Part shown: piece by piece, positions 47,484 to 54,130 of the stretch
How the letters are laid out: each line of letters begins with the position of its first letter
Position numbering within the stretch: position 1 is the stretch's first letter
Assembly (NCBI RefSeq): GCF_900113015.1
Contig: NZ_FONV01000034.1
Location: forward strand, 1 to 54,130
DNA from: Actinoplanes philippinensis
GTDB taxonomy: Bacteria > Actinomycetota > Actinomycetes > Mycobacteriales > Micromonosporaceae
Direction: 5' to 3'
Length of the DNA: 54,130 nt
Program-made: the position numbers and the translations under genes
Notes under the pieces: generated by a model
What the model was told of the DNA's origin: nothing
The model's database searches: none
Seen by the model: the letters and a program-made list of their open reading frames with translations, nothing else

Positions 47484-48869
47484 GTGGAGATCAACACCGG
47501 CAATACCGCCTGGTTGCTCCTGTCGTCTGCGCTCGTTTTGCTCATGACACCGGGTCTGGCGCTGTTCTACGGTGGCCTCAACCGGTCCAAGGGCGTTCTG
47601 AACATGATGCTGATGAGCTTCTCGGCCATCGGCCTGATCAGCGTCCTGTGGGTCATCTACGGTTTCTCGCTGGCCTTCGGCGTCAACGAGAACGCCGGTC
47701 TGAACAACATCATCGGCAACTTCAGCTACCTCAACACCCCGGTTGACAAGATCACCGAGGAGTGGCTGTTCTTCGGGGCCAACACCGGCATCCCGACATA
47801 CGCGTTCCTCGTCTTCCAGATGATGTTCGCGGTCATCACCGTCGCCCTGATCAGCGGCGCCGTCTCGGACCGCTTCAAGTTCGGCGGCTGGGTCCTCTTC
47901 GCGCTGGGCTGGTTCACCCTGGTCTACGTCCCGGTCGCACACTGGGTCTGGGGCGGCGGCTTCATCGGCGCCAAGATCCGCGCACTGGACTTCGCCGGTG
48001 GTACGGCGGTGCACATCAACGCCGGCGCCGCGGCCCTGGCGCTGGCCCTGATCCTCGGCAAGCGGATCGGCTGGCCGAAGGAGAACATGCGGCCGCACAA
48101 CGTGCCGTTCGTCGCCCTCGGCGCCGGCCTGCTGTGGTTCGGCTGGTTCGGCTTCAACGCCGGCTCCGAGCTGACCGTCGACGGCACCACCGTCATCGCC
48201 TTCATCAACACCCAGGTCGCCACGGCCGCCGCGCTCGTCGGCTGGGTGGCCGTCGAGTGGATCCGGGACCGCAAGCCCACCCTGGTCGGCGCCTCCTCCG
48301 GCGCGGTCGCCGGCCTGGTCGCCATCACCCCGGCCTGTGGCTTCATCTCCCCGCTCCCGGCCGTCCTGGTCGGCCTGATCGCCGGTGTGGTCTGCGCCCT
48401 GGCGGTCGGCCTGAAGTACCGCTTCGGCTACGACGACTCGCTCGACGTGGTCGGCGTCCACTTCGTCGGCGGCTGGATCGGCTCGCTCTCCATCGGCTTC
48501 TTCGCCAACGAAGCCGTCAACGCCGGCATCACCGACGAGAAGATCCTCAACGCCAGCAACGGCCTCTTCTACGGCGGCGGCGCCACCCAGCTGCTCCGCC
48601 AGTTCGAGGGCAGCGCGGTCGTGACGGTCTACTCCTTCGCCGTCGCGGCGGTGCTCGCCCTCATCCTCAAGCTGGTCAAGCTCGGCCGGGTCAGCGAGGA
48701 GACCGAGGTCGGTGGCATCGACATCACCTCGCACGGCGAGAGCGGCTACGACTTCACCCCGGCCGCGGGGGCCGGCGGGGGCGGCGCGTTCGCCCTGGCC
48801 GGTATCGGCACCAAGGAAACCGTGGACGCTGACGGCAAGGCTTCCGTCAGCCAGAAGGTCTCCAGCTAG
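47484..48869 (+). CDS. amt: ammonium transporter
   Basis: Eleven-helix Amt/Rh ammonium channel of the inner membrane. The 461-residue protein begins VEINTGNTAWLLLSSALVLL. It has the pore histidines at about residues 176 (GGTAVHINAGAAAL) and 326 (VVGVHFVGGWIGSL), and the family signatures DFAGGTAVHINAG and GASSGAVAGLVAITP. The C-terminal tail is cytoplasmic and Gly-rich. GTG 47484 has GAGGAGG upstream. It is first in amt-glnB-glnD and is likely controlled by GlnR. Confidence 0.98.
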   Translation: MEINTGNTAWLLLSSALVLLMTPGLALFYGGLNRSKGVLNMMLMSFSAIGLISVLWVIYGFSLAFGVNENAGLNNIIGNFSYLNTPVDKITEEWLFFGANTGIPTYAFLVFQMMFAVITVALISGAVSDRFKFGGWVLFALGWFTLVYVPVAHWVWGGGFIGAKIRALDFAGGTAVHINAGAAALALALILGKRIGWPKENMRPHNVPFVALGAGLLWFGWFGFNAGSELTVDGTTVIAFINTQVATAAALVGWVAVEWIRDRKPTLVGASSGAVAGLVAITPACGFISPLPAVLVGLIAGVVCALAVGLKYRFGYDDSLDVVGVHFVGGWIGSLSIGFFANEAVNAGITDEKILNASNGLFYGGGATQLLRQFEGSAVVTVYSFAVAAVLALILKLVKLGRVSEETEVGGIDITSHGESGYDFTPAAGAGGGGAFALAGIGTKETVDADGKASVSQKVSS

Positions 48870-48902
48870 ATTCCCCCGATGGCTGCAATGGAAGGACTGA
48901 GC

Positions 48903-49241
48903 ATGAAGCTGGTGACCGCGGTCATCAAGCCGTACCAGCTCGACGCGGTGAAGGAGGCTCTGCACGCCCTGGGCGTCGCCGGGCTGACCGTGAGCGAGGT
49001 GCAGGGATACGGCCGTCAGAAGGGCCACACCGAGGTGTACCGGGGCGCCGAGTACACGGTCGAGTTCCTGCCGAAGATCAAGGTCGAGGTGCTGACCGAC
49101 GAGATCGACGTCGAGAAGATCGTCGACGCCATCGTCGGCGCCTCGCGGACCGGCAAGATCGGTGACGGGAAGGTCTGGGTTACCTCGATCGACGAGGTCG
49201 TCCGGGTCCGTACCGGCGAGCGCGGCCTCGACGCCCTCTGA
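48903..49241 (+). CDS. glnB: nitrogen regulatory PII protein (GlnK type)
   Basis: A trimeric PII signal protein that senses 2-oxoglutarate and ATP/ADP and blocks Amt. The 112-residue protein has the modified T-loop tyrosine at Tyr51 (YRGAEYTVEF), VSEVQGYGRQKGHTEVYRG and the C-terminal DGKVWVTSIDEVVRVRTGE. In actinobacteria Tyr51 is adenylylated by GlnD. Start is ATG 48903. It is placed between amt and glnD in the usual order. Confidence 0.97.
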   Translation: MKLVTAVIKPYQLDAVKEALHALGVAGLTVSEVQGYGRQKGHTEVYRGAEYTVEFLPKIKVEVLTDEIDVEKIVDAIVGASRTGKIGDGKVWVTSIDEVVRVRTGERGLDAL

Positions 49242-49245
49242 TCCC

Positions 49246-51516
49246 ATGACGAACCCGTTGAGTGAGCCGCCGGCCCCTCCGGCACGCCCGGCCGCCGGTG
49301 GCTCACTCGACGAGCTCAAGCACCACATCGGCGCCGCCGCCCGCGACGAACGGGCCGCGGCCCTCGAACTCTGGCTCAAGCAGCTCTTCCCGTCCCACCT
49401 GCCCGGCGTCAGCCTGATCGCGGTCGGTGGGCTCGGCCGGCGCGACTGCGCCCCCTACAGCGACCTCGACCTGGTGCTGGTGCACAACGGCACCGCCGGG
49501 ATCGACCGGATCGCCTCCTCCCTCTGGTACCCGATCTGGGACGCCCGCCTCGGGCTGGACCACTCCGTGCGTACCCTCCCCGAAGCCCTGTCCGTCGCCC
49601 ACGACGACGTGAAGGTCGCCCTCGGCCTGCTCGACGCCCGGCACCTGGCCGGCGACGCCGGCCTCTCCGCCGAGGTGATCGCGGCCGTCTCCGACCAGTG
49701 GCGGCGCACCGCCGTCCGGATGATGCCGCAGCTGCGCGAACTCACCACCAGCCGCTGGACCCAGCACGGCGAGCTGGCCTTCCTGCTCGAGGGCGACCTC
49801 AAGGAGGCGTCCGGCGGGCTGCGTGACGTGACCCTGCTGCGCGGCATCGGACGGGCCGGGATCGCCGACACCATGCGCCCCGCGGTCCGCGCCGCCACCC
49901 TGCGCCTGCTCGACACCCGCGACGCCCTGCACCTGGCCGTCGGCCGCCGCGTGGACCGGCTCGTCGCCCAGGAGCGCAAGGCCGTCGCCGACCTGCTCGA
50001 CATCGACGACCCGGACAATCTGCTGCGCCGGGTGGCGGGCGACGCCCGTACCGTCGCCCATGCCGTCGACGACGCCTGGCGTGCCATCGACCGCCTGCGC
50101 GGCGGACGACGCCGCGGCGGGCCGTCCGCCCCGCCGAGCCGCCGCCCGGTCGCCCGCGACGTGGTCGAACAGGACGGCGAGCTGGTGCTCGCCCGCACCG
50201 CGATCGGCCCCGTCCCGGACCCCAGCCTCTCGCTGCGGGTCGCCGCTGCCGCCGCCATCACCCAGCTGCCGATCGCCCGGGCCACCTGCGAGTGGCTCGC
50301 CGCCTTCTGCCCGCCGCTGCCGTCGCCCTGGCCGCCCGCGGCCCGCGCCGCGCTGGTCTCGCTCCTCGGCTCCGGTCCCGGTCTGCTGCCCACCTGGGAG
50401 ACCTGCGACCGGTACGGCCTGATCGACGCGTGGCTGCCCGAATGGGCCCGGATGCGCAGCCTGCCGCAGCACCACCCGATCCACCGCTACACCCTCGACC
50501 GGCACCTGGTGCAGGCCGCCTACGAGGCCACCGCCTTCGCCCGCGAGGTGGACCGCCCCGACCTGCTGCTGATCGGCGCCTTCCTGCACGACGTCGGCAA
50601 GGGCCTGCCCGGTGACCACAGCATCGCCGGCGCCCCGATCGCCGCCGACATCGCCACCCGGCTCGGCCTGCGCCCCGCCGACGTCGCCACCGTGGAGAAG
50701 ATGGTCCTGCTGCACCTGCTGCTGCCGGACGTGGCGACCCGGCGCGACCTGAGCGACCCGAAGACCATCTCCACCGTGGCCGAGGCGGTCGGCGACACCC
50801 ACACGCTGCACCTGCTGCACGCGCTGGCCCGCGCCGACTCGCTGGCCACCGGCCCGGCCGCCTGGTCGGACTGGAAGGGCCGGCTGATGGCCGATCTGGT
50901 CACCAAGGTGGACACCGCGCTCGACACGGGCGCCCTGCCCGAGCCGCCCGAACCCGACCCGGAGCTGCTCGACGGCGCGCTGCCGGTGGTGCACCTGGAC
51001 GGCGACCGGGTGGCGGTGGCCGCCGCCGACCGGCGCGGGCTGCTCGCCGGGGTGGCCGCCTGCCTGGCCATGCACCGGCTCGACGTGGTCGCCGCGGACA
51101 CGAGCACGGTGGACGGGCGGGCCATCGTCGAGTTCTCCACCTCGCCGCGGTACGGGTCGCCGTACGATCCGGTCGCTCTCGCCGCCGACCTGCGCCGGGT
51201 CGGCGCCGGCGACGTGTCGGTGACCCAGCGGGTGCGTGCCCGCGCGATGAGCGCCCGCGGCGGGACCGCGTCGCCCCGCGTGGTGTGGCAGCGCGACGTG
51301 GCCACCGACGCCGTCGTGCTGGAGCTGCGCGCCGCCGACTCGCCCGGCCTGCTCTACCGCGTGACGCACGCCCTCGACGAGGCCGGGGCGGAGATCCGCG
51401 CGGCCCGCATCTCCACCCTCGGCAGCGATGTCGTCGACGCCTTCTACCTGGTCGGGGCGTGGGCCTCGGCCGACGAACGGAACCGGGTGGAGGCGGCCGT
51501 CCTCGCCGCCGTCTAG
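49246..51516 (+). CDS. glnD: [protein-PII] (ad)enylyltransferase/removing enzyme GlnD
   Basis: A 756-residue bifunctional sensor that modifies PII at low glutamine and demodifies it at high glutamine. The nucleotidyltransferase motif GGLGRRDCAPYSDLDLVLV with Asp73 and Asp75 is N-terminal. The HD phosphohydrolase motif LHDVGKGLPGDHSI is at about residue 446, and two ACT domains occupy the C-terminal 180 residues. The start ATG 49246 comes four bases after glnB. Here it is not followed by ffh, the next gene in M. tuberculosis. Confidence 0.95.
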   Translation: MTNPLSEPPAPPARPAAGGSLDELKHHIGAAARDERAAALELWLKQLFPSHLPGVSLIAVGGLGRRDCAPYSDLDLVLVHNGTAGIDRIASSLWYPIWDARLGLDHSVRTLPEALSVAHDDVKVALGLLDARHLAGDAGLSAEVIAAVSDQWRRTAVRMMPQLRELTTSRWTQHGELAFLLEGDLKEASGGLRDVTLLRGIGRAGIADTMRPAVRAATLRLLDTRDALHLAVGRRVDRLVAQERKAVADLLDIDDPDNLLRRVAGDARTVAHAVDDAWRAIDRLRGGRRRGGPSAPPSRRPVARDVVEQDGELVLARTAIGPVPDPSLSLRVAAAAAITQLPIARATCEWLAAFCPPLPSPWPPAARAALVSLLGSGPGLLPTWETCDRYGLIDAWLPEWARMRSLPQHHPIHRYTLDRHLVQAAYEATAFAREVDRPDLLLIGAFLHDVGKGLPGDHSIAGAPIAADIATRLGLRPADVATVEKMVLLHLLLPDVATRRDLSDPKTISTVAEAVGDTHTLHLLHALARADSLATGPAAWSDWKGRLMADLVTKVDTALDTGALPEPPEPDPELLDGALPVVHLDGDRVAVAAADRRGLLAGVAACLAMHRLDVVAADTSTVDGRAIVEFSTSPRYGSPYDPVALAADLRRVGAGDVSVTQRVRARAMSARGGTASPRVVWQRDVATDAVVLELRAADSPGLLYRVTHALDEAGAEIRAARISTLGSDVVDAFYLVGAWASADERNRVEAAVLAAV

Positions 51517-51580
51517 CGTCACTCCACTGTCGTGCCCGCGTTGATCCGAAAGGACATTGCCGGGTACGGACGGAGAGTCG

Positions 51581-53974
51581 ATGACCGAGGCTCAGCCGGT
51601 CGCGTTGCTGGACGATCACGTCGCCCTCGCCGGCGCCGGGGCGGAGGTGTCGCTGCCGAACACGGCGATGCGCAACCGCTCGGTGGCCGCCCGCCGGGTG
51701 CTGGCGCGGGCCGCCGGGATCGGCCTGGACGAGGTGCTGGAGGCGGCTCGCCGGGGCGACACCCGCCGGATCCGCCGGCCGGTCGACCCGGTGCTGCTGG
51801 CCGGGCTGGCGCAGACCATCGCCCTGCAGGACGAGCTGCCCGGCGACCGGGACGACGCCCTCGCCCTGTACGCGCTGATCCGTACCGCCCGCGGGGCGCG
51901 TGCCCTGCCACCGGCCCATCAGGCGCTGCACGTCCAGCTGGTCTACGCGTGGCAGGGGCCGGCGAACGCACGGCAGCTGCTCGGGGCGTACCGGCGGATC
52001 CCGGCGGCGGCCCGTGAGTCGCTGGAGATCGACCTGGCGAACCCGTTCGCCGGTGGCTCCGGTGAGTCCGCCGAGCTGGAGACCTGGACGGCGAGGTTCG
52101 GGGCGCTCTTCCCGGAGCCGGGGCCGGTCCTGGCGGCCGCCCCGGAGAAGGCGCCGTTCGACCGGCTCACCGGGTCCGCCGGGCACCTCACCGACACGGC
52201 CGGCGAGCGGGTCTCGGTGGTCGTCACCGCGTACCGGCCGGGGGAGGGGCTGCTCACCGCGGTCCGGTCGATCGCCGCCCAGTCGTGGCCGGACCTGGAG
52301 ATCATCGTGGTGGACGACGCGTCGCCGCCGGAGCACGACGCGATCCTGGCCGCCGCCGAGGACCTCGACCCCCGGGTCCGGCTGATCCGGCTGCCCGCCA
52401 ACGGCGGCACCTACGCGGCCCGCAACGCCGGGCTGGAGGCGGCCCGTGGCGACTTCGTCACCTTCCAGGACTCCGACGACTGGTCCCATCCGCGCCGCGT
52501 CGAGATGCAGGTCCAGCCGCTGCTCACCGACCCGGCCGTGGTCGCCACCACCTCCGAGGGCATCAGCGTCACCGACCGGCTGGTGATGACCCGTCCGGGC
52601 ATCCGGCGCGGCCGCGTCAACGTGTCGTCGCTGCTGTTCCGGCGGGCGGCGGTGCTCGGGCGGATCGGCTGGTTCGACAGGGTGCGCAAGGCGGCCGACT
52701 CGGAGTTCCTGGAGAGGATCCAGACCGCCTTCGGCGCCGGCGCGGTACGCCGGGTCGCGCACCCCCTGGCGCTGATCAGGCTCTCCGAGGGCTCGCTGTC
52801 CCGTGCGGAGATCCGTGCCTACTGGATGCATCCGGCGCGGACCGCGTACATGTCGGCGTACCGGTGCTGGCACGCCACCACCCGCCCGCTGCATCGGGAG
52901 CGGGCGGACCGTCCGTTCGTGGTGCCCGCCCACCTGAGCGGCGTGTCGCAGCCCCGCCACTTCGACGTGGTGGTGGCCGCCGACTGGCGGTTCCTCACCG
53001 GCACGCAGCGGGCAGCGCTCGCCGAGATCCGGGCCCTGCACGCGGCCGGCCTCTCGGTGGCGATCCTGCACCTGGAGTCGCTGCGCTCGGTGCACCGGCA
53101 ACGGCGGTCGCTCAGCCCGGACGTGCAGCGGCTGATCAACGCGGGGCGGCTGGACCAGGTGCTGGAGACCGATCCGGTGTCGGCCGGCCTCCTGCTGGTA
53201 CGGCAGCCGGAGGTGCTGCAGTTCGCGCCCGAGGACGGTGTCCTGCTCCGGCCGGGACGGACCCTGATCCTCCCCGACCGGGCCCCGGCCCGGAGCGACG
53301 GCAGCGACCGTCGCTACACGGTGCCGGCCGTCACGGAGGCGGCGCGGAGGCTCTTCGGCGGGGAGCCCCAGTGGTGCCCGCGGGACGTGCCGGAGCTGCC
53401 GGCGGCCGTCGAGCCGCTGGACGTGGCCCGGCCCCTGCCCGGCCCGCGCGGCCCGGCCGTCGTCGGCGTCGACCTGTGCGACGCCGGGGAGTGGCCCGGC
53501 GACCTCGCGGCCGCCCTGGACGTGCCACGCCGCTGCACCGACGCCGACGTGCGCCTGCGCCTGCCGGAGACCCCGCTGCGCCCGGCCGGGCTGCCCGCCC
53601 ACTGGCTGGTCTACGAGCCGTCCGACCTGGACCCGCGCACCTTCACCGCCCAGCTCGACTTCTACCTGCACTTCCCACCGGACCAGACCGCCGAGCCGAT
53701 CTCCCGCCCGGCCCTGGAGGCGGCCGCTACCGGCTGTGTCGTGCTCGTCCCGGACCGGCTCGCCGGCGCCTTCGGCGACGCCGCCGTGGCGTGCACGCCG
53801 GACGAGGCGCCGTCCCTGGTCCGCCGGTTCCGCGACGACCCGGCCCGGTACGCGGCGCAGAGCATGCTGGCCCGTGCCGCCGTCGACCGCGACCACCGCC
53901 CGTCGGTCTTCGCCGACCGGATCGCCGCCCTCCTGCCCGTGGCCCCGCCGGCCCCCTTACAGCGCGTCCCGTAA
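51581..53974 (+). CDS. large family 2 glycosyltransferase with unknown N- and C-terminal domains
   Basis: A 797-residue protein. Residues about 210-420 are a GT-A GT2 domain (RVSVVVTAYRPGEGLLTAVR, then LEIIVVDDASPPEHD and the DxD-like TFQDSDDWSHP). Residues 1 to about 205 are a helical TPR-like segment, and the C-terminal ~370 residues contain a second glycosyltransferase-like half (FDVVVAADWRFLTGTQRAAL and the late RPALEAAATGCVVLVPDRLA, similar to GT4 C-terminal ends). It may be a two-domain wall or capsule polymer synthase. ATG 51581 with GGAGAG upstream is preferred over TTG 51557. Probably cytoplasmic; no signal peptide. Confidence 0.72.
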   Translation: MTEAQPVALLDDHVALAGAGAEVSLPNTAMRNRSVAARRVLARAAGIGLDEVLEAARRGDTRRIRRPVDPVLLAGLAQTIALQDELPGDRDDALALYALIRTARGARALPPAHQALHVQLVYAWQGPANARQLLGAYRRIPAAARESLEIDLANPFAGGSGESAELETWTARFGALFPEPGPVLAAAPEKAPFDRLTGSAGHLTDTAGERVSVVVTAYRPGEGLLTAVRSIAAQSWPDLEIIVVDDASPPEHDAILAAAEDLDPRVRLIRLPANGGTYAARNAGLEAARGDFVTFQDSDDWSHPRRVEMQVQPLLTDPAVVATTSEGISVTDRLVMTRPGIRRGRVNVSSLLFRRAAVLGRIGWFDRVRKAADSEFLERIQTAFGAGAVRRVAHPLALIRLSEGSLSRAEIRAYWMHPARTAYMSAYRCWHATTRPLHRERADRPFVVPAHLSGVSQPRHFDVVVAADWRFLTGTQRAALAEIRALHAAGLSVAILHLESLRSVHRQRRSLSPDVQRLINAGRLDQVLETDPVSAGLLLVRQPEVLQFAPEDGVLLRPGRTLILPDRAPARSDGSDRRYTVPAVTEAARRLFGGEPQWCPRDVPELPAAVEPLDVARPLPGPRGPAVVGVDLCDAGEWPGDLAAALDVPRRCTDADVRLRLPETPLRPAGLPAHWLVYEPSDLDPRTFTAQLDFYLHFPPDQTAEPISRPALEAAATGCVVLVPDRLAGAFGDAAVACTPDEAPSLVRRFRDDPARYAAQSMLARAAVDRDHRPSVFADRIAALLPVAPPAPLQRVP

Positions 53975-54029
53975 CGGGGCCGGTCCCGGCCCCGTTGACC
54001 CGTCCGGAACTGCACTACGAGGAGTTCGC

Positions 54030-54130
54030 ATGAGTAGCCCTGTGTCAACCCGCCACGGTTTGATCTTGGTTGAGGAGTCGTTGGAGGGCTCGGTGTTGTG
54101 CGGGATCGTAGGCGGTGCCGGTGGTCCAGC
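54030..54130 (+). pseudogene. possible start of the gene downstream of the GT2, apparently interrupted
   Basis: ATG 54030 is preceded by GAGGAG five bases upstream, so it looks like a real start in the GT2 transcription unit. The frame stays open to the window edge, but sequence after about 54040 has lower GC and resembles the transposase tail on the other strand, so only the first few codons may belong to the original gene. Confidence 0.3.
54045..54130 (-). pseudogene. possible transposase C-terminal tail (partial)
   Basis: On the minus strand an open frame enters from the window edge and ends in TGA at 54045-54047. Its last 27 residues include TGTAYDPAQHRALQRLLNQD, which is reminiscent of transposase C-termini, perhaps IS110-like. 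The sequence is AT-richer than its neighbours. Only the tail is present and the family is uncertain. Confidence 0.35.

Noticed and set aside
50900..53896. 998-residue minus-strand frame opposite glnD and the GT2 gene
   Set aside because: Antisense shadow of two genes with clear motifs.

Overview
This 54 kb window is high-GC DNA from an actinomycete, most likely of the family Micromonosporaceae (Actinoplanes-like). GTG starts and 4-nt stop/start overlaps are frequent, there is F420 biosynthesis and a Lys/Ala-tailed HU protein, and the gene order follows a conserved actinobacterial block. From memory, that order matches the M. tuberculosis segment running from the leuC/leuD regulator to glnD (Rv2989 to Rv2918c) with insertions. 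Both window ends carry what look like transposase 3' ends, so it may be a draft contig broken at repeated insertion sequences. I see no tRNA, rRNA or CRISPR.

Layout. 1-3.6 kb: an IS5-type transposase tail, a large LuxR-type (LAL) ATPase regulator and an IclR regulator (ndgR). 3.6-6.6 kb: leuC-leuD, then hup, each unit closed by a hairpin terminator. 6.7-11.2 kb: a small membrane protein and a minus-strand operon cofC, cold-shock-like protein, ppk1, mutT1. 11.5-14.8 kb: plsC-gpsA-PLP lyase and two small coupled ORFs. 14.9-19.0 kb: a phosphatase-like protein lacking its catalytic Cys, ddl, a DUF3515 protein, a stand-alone RAM domain, thiL and a GNAT acetyltransferase. 19.0-24.6 kb: a 34-bp tandem repeat array, rpmB, a FakA-type DAK protein with a repeat-built insert, recG and a DUF952 protein. 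24.6-26.9 kb: two sortase-type cell-wall proteins. 27.2-33.4 kb: rsmD-coaD-SepIVA-like-DUF177-rpmF-plsX-rnc-PIG-V-like-fpg. 33.5-38.1 kb: a three-gene, translationally coupled minus-strand operon encoding a PelF-like glycosyltransferase, a large polytopic membrane protein and a spherulin-4-like hydrolase. 38.8-47.3 kb: a 64-aa coiled-coil protein, smc, a HAD hydrolase, a PhoD-like phosphatase, ftsY and an APH-like kinase. 47.3-51.5 kb: amt-glnB-glnD behind a GlnR-like box. 51.6-54.1 kb: a large family 2 glycosyltransferase and a possible transposase tail.

How the genes fit together: most of the window is housekeeping (leucine synthesis, phospholipid precursors via plsC/gpsA/plsX, peptidoglycan precursor synthesis via ddl, ribosome and RNA maturation, DNA repair, chromosome segregation, SRP targeting, nitrogen sensing). 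The accessory content lies in insertions between these blocks: the two wall proteins, the repeat arrays and the Pel-like exopolysaccharide operon. That operon is my best candidate for an under-described system.

All calls come from reading the sequence and from memory of protein families. No database search or structure prediction was run.
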